NCBI GenBank assembly: GCA_023135135.1
Contig: JAGLTT010000005.1
Coordinates: forward strand, 1-13,978
Source: Dehalococcoidales bacterium
GTDB taxonomy: Bacteria; Chloroflexota; Dehalococcoidia; Dehalococcoidales; RBG-16-60-22
Length of the DNA stretch: 13,978 nt
Reading direction: 5' to 3'
Part shown: positions 1 through 6,152 of the stretch, piece by piece
Numbering within the stretch: position 1 is the first letter of the stretch
Layout of the letters: every line of letters begins with the position of its first letter
Notes under the pieces: model-generated
The model's database searches: none
Told to the model about the DNA's origin: nothing
What the model saw: only the letters and a program-made list of their open reading frames with translations
Translations under genes and position numbers: made by a program

Positions 1-297
1 GATAGGCTCGAGGACTTCCATGTCCATGGCATAATTACACGAGACACCACAGGCGCCGCACAGCTGGCAGTTATAAACTATATCGAGGAGCTTGTCTGTA
101 TATTTAAATCCGTTCTTCAACATCGCCGCTGCGATATTCAGTCTTCCGCCGCCTGAGTAGGCGTGGAAATTATATTTTGATATGCTGGGACACACATTTG
201 CATACTGAAGTCCCTTCACCTTTTGCAAGGGTATAAATTTGCAGGTCGAACACCGGCAGCACATCTCCATATCGCCCTGGTATTGTTCCAGTCCCAT
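1..297 (-). CDS. Fe-S binding protein, GlcF/HdrD-like (5' part, runs off window)
   Basis: The reading frame opens at an ATG at 295-297, preceded by a strong AGGAGGT ribosome site, and stays open for 99 residues to the left edge, so only the N-terminal part is present. It has a Cys-rich N-terminus (Cys13, 14, 16 and 19, followed by a Cys-Pro near residue 36) and then a classic CxxCGxCxxxC cluster near residues 77-87, the pattern of two [4Fe-4S] sites in GlpC/GlcF/HdrD-type proteins. It starts 52 bases downstream of the FAD-oxidase gene on the same strand. Such pairs commonly pass electrons from a flavin dehydrogenase through the clusters to quinone or another carrier. The missing C-terminus would show whether CCG (heterodisulfide-reductase-type) domains follow. 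The Fe-S assignment is firm; the electron partner and substrate are unknown. Confidence 0.85.
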   Translation of the reverse strand, partial: MGLEQYQGDMEMCCRCSTCKFIPLQKVKGLQYANVCPSISKYNFHAYSGGGRLNIAAAMLKNGFKYTDKLLDIVYNCQLCGACGVSCNYAMDMEVLEPI

Positions 298-349
298 CTT
301 CGCTACCTCCTAAATTCATTCAATAATAAGTTGCTTCTTTTAACGTGCT

Positions 350-1816
350 CTAAAAACACACTTTCCCCGGATTCATAATACTGTTTGGATCAAACATCTT
401 CTTAAGCTTGTTTAAAACAGCAACGGAAGCTGCATCTCTGTTAAGAATCATCCCTGCACTTTCACCATAAGGCCTTGAGAAGAACGCGCCCGTTGTCATT
501 AAGTTCTTGATGGCTATGGTGGATAATTCCCTGACTCGATTTAGCTCACTCGGGTTTCCGGGATCAAAAAACAGATTAAACTCACAGTGACAGCCAGTGC
601 CCTGTACTATCGGCTGGATGTAAACACCCATGTCCGAAGTGGGGTGGCCAGCTTTTTCAGCCAGATCATTCATGACCCCGATTTGACCTTCGAGCTTATC
701 ATTGATGGTCAAAAAGAATATGTCCTCGCAGGCTCCTTTATAGCGAAGCTTCCAATAGGGCTCCCCGGAAGGCTGCTGGACCACTTTCAATATTTCATTT
801 GCTGAAACTCCACCGACTGCTTTTACGGCTTCCACCCCCAACCGCTGGGTTATATCAGTTATGCCTTTAATATGAGAGCTAATCCTTTCCTCCGGGAAAT
901 ACTCGTAGCCGGCTACAGTATAGAAAAGAGTCCATGTGGGTAAGGCATCCTTAAGGTTCTGATAGTCTTTGGGCCATTTCTTAGCCATGATAGCCGCCAG
1001 GTTGGTATTATTGAGTATAAAGCATTCGTTGACCATTCTCAGTCTTATCAGCCAGGAAATCATATCGAGCAGCGTACCGAGGTTGGAGGAACCGACCACG
1101 AAGGGCTCTTCAAGACTGGGGAGTATTTCACACCTCATTGATGCCCACGTTACGATGCCCATGGTCCCCTGCGCCCCCTGGATAAGCCTGTGCCAGGAAG
1201 CTATACCGGGCCCGTACGGCGCTTTTTGCACGCCCCCGACTGCCCGCTGCTCCTCTATTGTACCTGGCCCAGCCGCCTGCCCGGTTCTAAACTCATCACC
1301 AGATCCAAAGATTACCTCGACACAAGCCATCGGGTCTGATATATCCCATTGATACTTGGGCATTATTACAGGCTCTCTCTCGAGCATACTACCGACAACA
1401 GTCTTCGATTTTCGCGGCAGCAGTGGCATATTGAGCCTGATGCCCTCCTTTTCCACCGCCGGTATGAGTTCCCCGAAGGTCACGCCCGGCTCGATCATGG
1501 CAACCCTGCGCGCCCGGTCGACATTGATAATCCTTTTCATTTTGCTTAAATCTACGATAACAGCCCCTCCGGTGCCGGGAACGGTGTCACCCCGAAAATG
1601 TGGAGGGCCTGAACTCACCGGTACCAGCGGCGTCAGAGTCTCATTGGCAAGATTCACCAGCTTCTGAATTTCATCCGCGCTTGTTGGCTTGACCACACAT
1701 AACGGTTTTACCGTATTCACGAAGCTCATGTCCCTGGAGTATGCATCCAATACCGTTTGTTCATACGTTACGTCGCCGGCGCCAACAATTTTCGCCAGCT
1801 TCTCTTTTTCAATCAT
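350..1816 (-). CDS. FAD-binding oxidoreductase (PCMH/GlcD-like)
   Basis: This 488-residue protein has an N-terminal PCMH-type FAD-binding domain (roughly residues 37-230), opening with the usual VKPTSADEIQKLV segment and including a VAMIEPGVTFGEL strand-turn. An FAD-oxidase C-terminal domain ends in MFDPNSIMNPGK, the family's typical terminus. The family covers glycolate, D-lactate and other 2-hydroxyacid dehydrogenases, and also vanillyl-alcohol/cresol-type oxidases. The pairing with a downstream Fe-S protein favours a membrane- or quinone-linked dehydrogenase over an oxygen-using oxidase. The ATG at 1814-1816 has a purine-rich GGGGGC ribosome site. No typical covalent-flavin motif was recognised. 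The substrate cannot be assigned. The family call is strong, the specific function weak. Confidence 0.88.
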   Translation of the reverse strand: MIEKEKLAKIVGAGDVTYEQTVLDAYSRDMSFVNTVKPLCVVKPTSADEIQKLVNLANETLTPLVPVSSGPPHFRGDTVPGTGGAVIVDLSKMKRIINVDRARRVAMIEPGVTFGELIPAVEKEGIRLNMPLLPRKSKTVVGSMLEREPVIMPKYQWDISDPMACVEVIFGSGDEFRTGQAAGPGTIEEQRAVGGVQKAPYGPGIASWHRLIQGAQGTMGIVTWASMRCEILPSLEEPFVVGSSNLGTLLDMISWLIRLRMVNECFILNNTNLAAIMAKKWPKDYQNLKDALPTWTLFYTVAGYEYFPEERISSHIKGITDITQRLGVEAVKAVGGVSANEILKVVQQPSGEPYWKLRYKGACEDIFFLTINDKLEGQIGVMNDLAEKAGHPTSDMGVYIQPIVQGTGCHCEFNLFFDPGNPSELNRVRELSTIAIKNLMTTGAFFSRPYGESAGMILNRDAASVAVLNKLKKMFDPNSIMNPGKVCF

Positions 1817-1931
1817 TTTTGCCCCCTTTCGCTTTTTACCAAATTACACAGCTCTATATAAAAGGAATATACTGGTGCTAATGATCCAGGTTTGCCTCTG
1901 GTAGATGGGTATTTTCGGGCCACCCTAGAAA

Positions 1932-1952
1932 TTTAGTGTACTAAAATATAGT
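1932..1952 (+). promoter_or_regulatory. Operator-like inverted repeat with adjacent -10-like box
   Basis: TTTAGT at 1932-1937 and ACTAAA at 1940-1945 form a 6+6 inverted repeat with a 2-base centre. It is followed at once by TATAGT (1947-1952), a good -10 hexamer on the plus strand. No convincing -35 is seen at 16-18 bases, so any promoter would be weak or activator-dependent. The predicted start, near 1958-1960, would fall at the left arm of the following stem. On the minus strand the same repeat lies about 120 bases upstream of the FAD-oxidase start and could instead control that gene. Confidence 0.3.
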
Positions 1953-1975
1953 ATTCTCCTTTGTGTTCCCCTGTC

Positions 1976-2003
1976 AAGTATGAGAGTCTTAAGTATGAGA
2001 GTC
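1976..2003. repeat. Tandem 13-bp direct repeat
   Basis: AAGTATGAGAGTC occurs exactly at 1976-1988 and 1991-2003, a 15-bp period with a TT spacer. It lies in the loop of the 10-bp inverted repeat 1956-1965/2012-2021. It could be a paired protein-binding site, a local duplication, or a repeated single-stranded loop in an RNA. Confidence 0.75.
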
Positions 2004-2022
2004 ATTTTCCTCACAAAGGAGT

Positions 2023-2050
2023 GCAGCCCATTTAGGGGGCTGCGGTTTTT
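2023..2050 (+). terminator. Rho-independent terminator-like hairpin
   Basis: GCAGCCC (2023-2029) and GGGCTGC (2037-2043) form a 7-bp GC-rich stem with a 7-base loop. The next bases are GG and then TTTTT (2046-2050), so the T tract is on the plus strand. Read on the minus strand, which would serve the histidine kinase, the hairpin is followed by ACTCCTTTGTG, a poor T tract. The orientation therefore does not match the annotated neighbours. Confidence 0.5.
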
Positions 2051-2154
2051 CGTCTAATAACGCCTTATAAATGGCCACATTATGTATTCTTGGGGATGGT
2101 TTTTATCTGATATGCTTACACCAATTAATATAACATCATACGGTGTGTAGCTAA

Positions 2155-3612
2155 TTATGCTGGCAACTCCACGGTTACACTCGTCCCCTTATGGGGTTGA
2201 GATTGTACTGCTAGTGTGCCGCCGATTAGCTGGGCACGCTCTTGCATTCCTGTTAAGCCAAGCTTGCCGCTCTTGGCCAGGTCGCCTATCTTCCCAGGGA
2301 GGTTAAAGCCTTTGCCATTATCGCTGATGGTTATTCTTGTCTTGCTCTCGTCGAACTCGACTGTAATTTCAGCTTTGGTAGCACCGGAGTGTCGCCATAC
2401 GTTTCTCAATGCCTCCTGAGTGATGCGGAATAGCGCTATCGCCGCCTCTTCTGATAGGCGACGCTCTTCACCCTTCAAATTAACCTCAGCCGCTATACCT
2501 GAGTGCTCAGTCAGGTTGGCCGCCAGCCACTCAAGCCCCGGCAGCATTCCGAGACGGTCAAGTGCCGCCGGTCGCAGGTCCTGGCTAAAACGGCGGACCC
2601 CCCGCAGGATGTTATCAGTCTGCTGCCATAGCTCCTCCAGATGGAGGCGAGTATCCTCGGACAGTCCCTTATCACCAGAGGCGAGAGCGTCTAACTGGCG
2701 AGAAAGTACCACCAGAGCCTGGATGGTATCATCATGTAGCTCATGAGAAATACGCTTTCTTTCTTCTTCCTGAGCTCGGATGGCCTGCTGTAAATAGAAA
2801 CGCAGGTTCTCGTTCATCCTTCTTTGTTCAGTCACATCCCTGGCTATGTGCTGAAACGCCACGGGTTTGCCATCACTGAGAATCAAACTCGTAGCTAACT
2901 GGATAAATGCCTCACTTCCGTCTCGCCTGAATATGCGCTGCTCGTAGGGCTGCTCTACTGGTTCGTTATTCAGTATTTTGCTTCTAATCTGTTGGGCTAA
3001 ATCAAGGCTTTCGTCAGATAGGAAGCTTTTTACATTCATTTTACCCAGCTCTTCCACACTGTATCCAGTAAGTTTTTCGGCCGCTTTGTTGATGGTGATA
3101 ATATTACCCTCCAGGTCGTGGAGCCAGATTGCATCCTGGGCACTCGCAAACAACTCCCGGTATCTCTGCTCGGAAGTCCTGAGTTCCTGCTGGGTAATTT
3201 CGAGTTGGGTGCGGTGTTCTCGCTCTTTACGAAGCCAGTGAAAGTTAGCAGCCAGCACATTGCCAAGAATGAAAACGGCGCCGGTTTCAAAAAGTGCGTC
3301 CATCGGGTATAGCGAGATAAAGATGGCTCGGGGTAACATGGCGGCGAGAGCGGCTAGTGAAGTGATGAAGGCCCCCCTCCAGCCAAACAGGAAACCTGCC
3401 CACACTATCGGTGCCATGCAGAGTATTCTCTCAAAGGCGTGTCTGTCTAAGCTAAGATTAGCGGTTAGCTGGCTGAGGAAAGCCGGGTACGCCAGAGCTT
3501 CTTCATAATGGAGTAGTGTGATAAGCGCGAGTATAACTAGAATAAACCAGAATCCTGGCCTTCGAAAGGCCCTCGTCAGCCAGTTTATTGCTGAATAATC
3601 AGTTACAGCCAT
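2155..3612 (-). CDS. Membrane PAS sensor histidine kinase (HisKA_3/NarX-type)
   Basis: This is a 485-residue sensor kinase. Several hydrophobic segments lie in residues 20-125 and include the signature APIVWAG...LPRAIFISLYP. A short coiled linker (126-150) leads to a PAS domain (about 150-265). The HisKA_3 dimerisation domain carries RISHELHDD with phospho-acceptor His293. The HATPase_c domain has N-box Asn404, a DNGKGF box (431-436) and a GLTGM box (452-456). All catalytic elements are intact. It starts 27 bases after the response-regulator stop on the same strand, so the two form an operon, and it should phosphorylate Asp56 of that regulator. The ribosome site is weak (GGGA, about 11 bases away), suggesting coupling to regulator translation. 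The N-terminal domain is homologous to that of the PAS protein at 4899-5618. The stimulus is unknown. Confidence 0.93.
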   Translation of the reverse strand: MAVTDYSAINWLTRAFRRPGFWFILVILALITLLHYEEALAYPAFLSQLTANLSLDRHAFERILCMAPIVWAGFLFGWRGAFITSLAALAAMLPRAIFISLYPMDALFETGAVFILGNVLAANFHWLRKEREHRTQLEITQQELRTSEQRYRELFASAQDAIWLHDLEGNIITINKAAEKLTGYSVEELGKMNVKSFLSDESLDLAQQIRSKILNNEPVEQPYEQRIFRRDGSEAFIQLATSLILSDGKPVAFQHIARDVTEQRRMNENLRFYLQQAIRAQEEERKRISHELHDDTIQALVVLSRQLDALASGDKGLSEDTRLHLEELWQQTDNILRGVRRFSQDLRPAALDRLGMLPGLEWLAANLTEHSGIAAEVNLKGEERRLSEEAAIALFRITQEALRNVWRHSGATKAEITVEFDESKTRITISDNGKGFNLPGKIGDLAKSGKLGLTGMQERAQLIGGTLAVQSQPHKGTSVTVELPA

Positions 3613-3639
3613 ACTTTAAATTATCCCGGTCCCAATTTC

Positions 3640-4305
3640 TCAGGCTACATCGTCAAGGGTAACCCAGCCTTCTTTTAAGGCACGTACCACCGCTTCGGTC
3701 CGCGAGCTGACCTGTAGTTTGTTAAAGATATGTCCCAGGTGCGCCTGGACCGTACGCAAGCTGAGAAAAAGCTCATCGGCAATCTCCTGGTTGCTCAAGC
3801 CCCGGGTTGCTAACCGGAGTACCTCCATCTCTCGCTTGCTCAGGACCTCTGATTGTTTTTCCGCGGCTGTTTTATCAACGGCAGGTACGAAGCGATTAAG
3901 TACCTTACGAGCAATCGCTGGATGTAGTACTGACTCCCCGGCGTATACCTGCCGTACGGCATCAATGAGTTCTTTGCCACGAACGCTTTTCAGCAGGTAA
4001 CCGGCCGCTCCAGCTTCTATAAGTCCAAAGATAAACTGGTCATCATCATAGGCCGTAAGTATCAACACGGTCACGGCAGGATAAAGCTCCTTGATTTGTT
4101 TGGTGGCTTCAATACCATCGATTCCGGGCATGGCTATATCGATGATAGCAACATCCGGCCTGGAACTGCCGGCTAATTTTACCGCCTCCTCACCATCTAC
4201 AGCCTCGGCAACAATGTCCAGGTCTGGCTCCCGTTCCAGAATCTGCCGCGTACCCTCCCGTACTACGGCATGGTCGTCAGCTATTAATATTTTTATCTTA
4301 CCCAT
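3640..4305 (-). CDS. NarL/FixJ-family response regulator
   Basis: This 221-residue two-domain regulator has a receiver domain at residues 1-120. The acidic pocket is Asp10-Asp11, the phospho-acceptor Asp56 sits in IIDIAMPG, and Thr84 and Lys106 are the conserved switch residues. A variable linker leads to a LuxR-type helix-turn-helix (about 155-215) beginning LSKREMEVLRLATRGLSNQE, with recognition segment SLRTVQAHLGHIFNKL. Length and residues are canonical. It precedes its kinase in one minus-strand operon, with a consensus-like promoter at 4341-4369 and a GAGG ribosome site about 8 bases before ATG. The divergent gene set at 4514-5936 is the natural candidate target, since its control region is the shared interval 4306-4513. 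That target is inference. Confidence 0.95.
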   Translation of the reverse strand: MGKIKILIADDHAVVREGTRQILEREPDLDIVAEAVDGEEAVKLAGSSRPDVAIIDIAMPGIDGIEATKQIKELYPAVTVLILTAYDDDQFIFGLIEAGAAGYLLKSVRGKELIDAVRQVYAGESVLHPAIARKVLNRFVPAVDKTAAEKQSEVLSKREMEVLRLATRGLSNQEIADELFLSLRTVQAHLGHIFNKLQVSSRTEAVVRALKEGWVTLDDVA

Positions 4306-4340
4306 TATATACGCCTCTTTACCCGAGTATCTTTACATTT

Positions 4341-4369
4341 ATCATACACCCTGCTGACTAAGTACTCAA
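4341..4369 (-). promoter_or_regulatory. Sigma-70-type promoter for the response regulator-kinase operon
   Basis: On the minus strand TTGAGT (4364-4369) is separated by exactly 17 bases from TATGAT (4341-4346), near-consensus -35 and -10 elements. The predicted start near 4334 gives a leader of about 30 bases before the ATG at 4305. It lies in the 208-bp interval shared with the divergent small-protein operon. I found no equally clear plus-strand promoter; TTGAAT (4456-4461) with TATGCT after 15 bases is a weak candidate. Confidence 0.6.
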
Positions 4370-4513
4370 TCGTCACAATTACCTAATACATAATCCACGC
4401 ATGTAGGTATAAATGCCTATGATTTTAAGGTTAGAAATAGGTGGCATGGCGGAAGTTGAATTTACAGACATAGAGTTATGCTGAGAATAGAGATGAGAAA
4501 GGAGGTAAGAACG

Positions 4514-4729
4514 ATGCAGTGGGAGTTTGTAGTAGCACTGGTAATTGCAGTACCCATCATCCTCTTCCCGTTGGCATATGTATGGTACATAAACATCGGC
4601 GGTATAGTTGCCACCATTAAGAATACGCGAGCGAGACGAGTTACTCAGGGGAAGGGCAGCCCGGAGAAAGAAATGGAGTACAACACAGCCCTTACCGAGG
4701 CAATCAAGCGATATCCCTGGCATGAATAA
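4514..4729 (+). CDS. Small single-span membrane protein (71 aa), unknown function
   Basis: I chose the ATG at 4514 because an excellent AAAGGAGGT ribosome site ends 7 bases before it. An in-frame ATG at 4478 would add 12 residues but place that site inside the gene. The product opens MQWEFVVALV and has one transmembrane helix (about residues 4-27, ending in a WYINIGG segment). A basic, polar cytoplasmic tail (RARRVTQGKG) follows, ending in YPWHE. It is first in the plus-strand set and divergent from the response regulator. The N-terminal motif M-x-W-x3-VALV recurs in the next small ORF. I do not recognise the family. It could be a membrane anchor or a regulatory micropeptide; function is unassigned. 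Confidence 0.75.
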   Translation: MQWEFVVALVIAVPIILFPLAYVWYINIGGIVATIKNTRARRVTQGKGSPEKEMEYNTALTEAIKRYPWHE

Positions 4730-4785
4730 TTACGAATCGGCAGATACTATTTCCCATTGGAAAAATACAAAGGAAGCGTAAAGAG

Positions 4786-4899
4786 ATGGAATGGCAGATT
4801 ATAGTTGCTCTGGTTGCCGATGCCTTACTTGTCATCTGGCTGGCCCATCGGTTCCTGCCGATTGCCCACCATGAGCAAATAGTAGAGGCTGAAATATAA
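4786..4899 (+). CDS. Micro-membrane protein (37 aa), unknown function
   Basis: A short frame opens at ATG 4786, preceded by AAAGGAA about 9 bases upstream. It encodes 37 residues beginning MEWQIIVALV, continuing as a single hydrophobic helix to about residue 24, then a His-containing tail (RFLPIAHHE). Its TAA stop (4897-4899) overlaps by one base the ATG of the PAS membrane protein, the arrangement of translationally coupled genes. It shares the M-x-W-x3-VALV start with the 71-residue protein, which supports it being real and suggests a duplication with shortening. Size and coupling suggest an accessory subunit of the downstream sensor. That role is inference. Confidence 0.65.
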   Translation: MEWQIIVALVADALLVIWLAHRFLPIAHHEQIVEAEI

Positions 4900-5618
4900 T
4901 GAGCAAAGCCACTTTTAAGCCGTTCATCTTACCGTTACTCCTGTTAATATGTGCGCTGTTCTATTACTTCGGAGAACTGGTGGACTGGGCCGCCTGGAAT
5001 GCACTGCGGGAGAATTTCTTCTACGGAGTCCATGACATACACCGCCTGCTGTTCCTGGCACCGATAATCTACGCCGGTTACACTGGCAGAGTTAAGGGGG
5101 CGATTATCATTACTCTGGTAAGCCTCGTTATCTTCCTGCCACGTGCTTTTTTCATCTCTCCCTATCCCGACCCGTTACTCAGGATGTTAATTTTCACTCT
5201 GGGAGCCGGTGTCATTGGCTACCTCGTAGCGAGGATACGTAATGAAGAGGAAAAATCCCGGCGACTGGAGGTTACGATAACCACCGAAAGGGATAAGCTA
5301 CTAAAAATTGTAGACAGCATGGCAGACGGTATTATCATCACTGGTCCGGATTATAAAATTCGGTTTATGAATGCCTACATGGTGGATGCTTTTGGCGAGG
5401 GTACAGGCCTCACTTGCTACAAACACCTGCACAATGTTGACACCCCGTGTCAACAGGAATGCCACATACCAGACGTCATTAATAATGAAGAAATCGGAGA
5501 ATGGGAGTGTACCTTTCCGGTCGGTAAGACTTATGAAGTATTAGCGGCACCCTATGTTGATTCCGATGGAACAGTTTGTCAAATTTCTATATTCAGGGAC
5601 ATCACCCAGCGTAAATAA
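4899..5618 (+). CDS. Membrane PAS sensor protein lacking a kinase domain
   Basis: This 239-residue protein has an N-terminal multi-helix membrane domain (residues 8-112) with the signature HRLLFLAPIIYAG...LPRAFFISPYP. It aligns without gaps from His45 to about residue 118 with residues 58-131 of the kinase at 2155-3612. A coiled linker (about 113-135) and a PAS domain (about 135-238) follow. The PAS is Cys/His-rich: Cys173, His176, His178, Cys184, Cys188, His189, Cys204 and Cys227. It ends at the usual PAS-terminal FRDITQRK and then stops. No HisKA or HATPase remnant is visible in any frame just downstream, so it seems complete rather than freshly truncated. It may tune or compete with the neighbouring kinase, possibly using the Cys/His cluster for redox or metal sensing; both roles are inference. 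Confidence 0.85.
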   Translation: MSKATFKPFILPLLLLICALFYYFGELVDWAAWNALRENFFYGVHDIHRLLFLAPIIYAGYTGRVKGAIIITLVSLVIFLPRAFFISPYPDPLLRMLIFTLGAGVIGYLVARIRNEEEKSRRLEVTITTERDKLLKIVDSMADGIIITGPDYKIRFMNAYMVDAFGEGTGLTCYKHLHNVDTPCQQECHIPDVINNEEIGEWECTFPVGKTYEVLAAPYVDSDGTVCQISIFRDITQRK

Positions 5619-5714
5619 ATCTGAAGTTGGAACTAATCGTATTCAGCTGAACTTTCTAAGGCTTTCTCCCATGTTATATAATGCTAAGAACAATAACCTA
5701 ATGTGGGTGATAGC

Positions 5715-5936
5715 ATGGACCCCGAATGGATTATAAGGATTATCCTTTTTGGTATAGTGCACTGGATACTGGCTGGATTCTTACTCAATGATATAGCATC
5801 AAGACAGAGAGTGTTCGGGCGCCGCAAAGCGCCGTGGGTAATAGTAATAATAATAATTCCCTGCTTCGGCTCAATATTATACCTGCTGTTCCATCCCCAA
5901 ATTTTCCATCCGGATGATAATCAAGAGGAACACTGA
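5715..5936 (+). CDS. PLDc_N-like small membrane protein (73 aa)
   Basis: Two transmembrane segments (about residues 5-24 and 41-60) flank a basic loop, and the second ends in IIPCFGSILYLLF. The W-(hydrophobic)n-P-x-x-G-x-x-x-Y-L-L pattern is the hallmark of the PLDc_N (cardiolipin-synthase N-terminal-like) domain, which occurs alone in many small membrane proteins. I prefer ATG 5715, with a GGTGAT site 3-8 bases upstream, over GTG 5703. It follows the PAS membrane protein by 96 bases and is probably in the same transcript. The TGA stop coincides with the predicted left end of the IS remnant at 5934, so the original C-terminus may have been longer. The acidic tail (HPDDNQEEH) is compatible with a natural end. 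Function is unknown. Confidence 0.75.
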   Translation: MDPEWIIRIILFGIVHWILAGFLLNDIASRQRVFGRRKAPWVIVIIIIPCFGSILYLLFHPQIFHPDDNQEEH

Positions 5937-5955
5937 CCTTACCCCCAAAAACAGT
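5934..5955 (+). repeat. Left imperfect terminal inverted repeat of the IS remnant
   Basis: The blocks GACCTTA and AAAACAGT match the inverted complement of 6086-6110. The bases between them differ (CCCCCA on the left, AGTAGGGG on the right, read inward), so the repeat is imperfect. Confidence 0.45.
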
Positions 5956-6009
5956 AACACCCTGACTTAGAGTCTTCCGCTATAATGAAGTAATCAAGGA
6001 GAACTCAAC

Positions 6010-6111
6010 ATGATCAGGAAGTGCACCGAGGAACAGATCATCGCCGTGCTCAGGGAAGGGGAAGCCGGTGCCACTGGTTGTAAGCACTGTTTTCCCCTAC
6101 TTAAGGTCTAA
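6010..6111 (+). pseudogene. IS3-family transposase OrfA fragment
   Basis: The frame from ATG 6010 encodes 33 residues starting MIRKCTEEQIIAVLREGEAG. This is the start of the helix-turn-helix of IS3-family OrfA proteins, usually around 90-100 residues. Similarity ends after about residue 22 and the frame closes at TAA 6109-6111. The rest of OrfA and all of OrfB are absent, consistent with an internal deletion joining the OrfA start to the right end of the element. A good AAGGAG site precedes it, so a short non-functional peptide could still be made. Confidence 0.65.
6086..6110 (-). repeat. Right imperfect terminal inverted repeat of the IS remnant
   Basis: Read on the minus strand this segment begins TAGACCTTA and ends AAAACAGT, matching the left end at 5934-5955 in two blocks of 7 and 8 bases. 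It overlaps the end of the OrfA fragment, as expected after an internal deletion. Confidence 0.4.
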
Positions 6112-6152
6112 GGGTATATAACTAAGAATATCGGAAAAAGGAGAGATAGTAT

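Larger units (their letters stand above)
1956..2050 (+). ncRNA. Candidate small RNA with 3' intrinsic terminator
   Basis: CTCCTTTGTG (1956-1965) pairs perfectly with CACAAAGGAG (2012-2021), enclosing a tandem 13-base repeat. A second hairpin (2023-2043) and a T5 tract follow directly. Preceded by a -10-like box, this would give a transcript of about 95 bases made of a long stem-loop plus a terminator. No plus-strand gene lies nearby to be terminated, since both flanking genes run on the minus strand. The 5' arm contains CTCCTTT, complementary to a Shine-Dalgarno core; regulation of translation is only speculation. Alternatives are a mobile-element scar or a minus-strand terminator complex. 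Confidence 0.3.
1817..2154. other. Structured gene-free interval between the FAD oxidase and the histidine kinase
   Basis: This 338-bp stretch holds no convincing coding frame. It contains the 5' region of the FAD-oxidase operon (right to left) and the 3' end of the histidine kinase. The middle, 1932-2050, is unusually structured: an operator-like inverted repeat, a TATAGT box, a 10-bp inverted repeat around a tandem 13-bp repeat, and a terminator-like hairpin. These are listed separately. The remaining bases, about 2051-2154, are AT-rich with nothing recognisable. Confidence 0.6.
5934..6110 (+). mobile_element. Internally deleted IS3-like remnant with both ends
   Basis: The left end, TGACCTTACCCCCAAAAACAG (broken here as TGACCTTA, C5, A5, CAG), resembles IS3-family ends that start with TG. 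The right side at 6086-6110 reads, on the opposite strand, TAGACCTTA...AAAACAGT, matching the left end in two blocks (GACCTTA and AAAACAGT). Between them lie a TATAAT box (5981-5986), an AAGGAG site (5996-6001) and the start of an OrfA-like transposase gene. At about 177 bp it is far too short to be autonomous, so it is a MITE-like deletion derivative. No convincing target-site duplication is seen. Confidence 0.5.

Noticed and set aside
969..1352. Plus-strand 127-codon open frame inside the FAD oxidase
   Set aside because: It is antisense to a well-supported gene, lacks a ribosome site and has no recognisable domain.
1976..2003. CRISPR array
   Set aside because: There are only two 13-bp repeats with a 2-bp spacer, and no cas genes.
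4379..4723. Minus-strand 114-codon open frame opposite the small membrane protein
   Set aside because: It has no ribosome site or domain, and the plus strand here has strong ribosome sites and a transmembrane protein with a repeated motif.
4899..5618. Frameshifted or truncated histidine kinase
   Set aside because: No HisKA or ATPase residues appear in any frame in the 96 bases before the next gene, and PAS ends at its natural terminus.
2155..5936. Reductive dehalogenase locus, with the small membrane proteins as RdhB anchors
   Set aside because: No catalytic RdhA gene, Tat signal or corrinoid-binding motif is present, and the small proteins have one helix rather than the three typical of RdhB.
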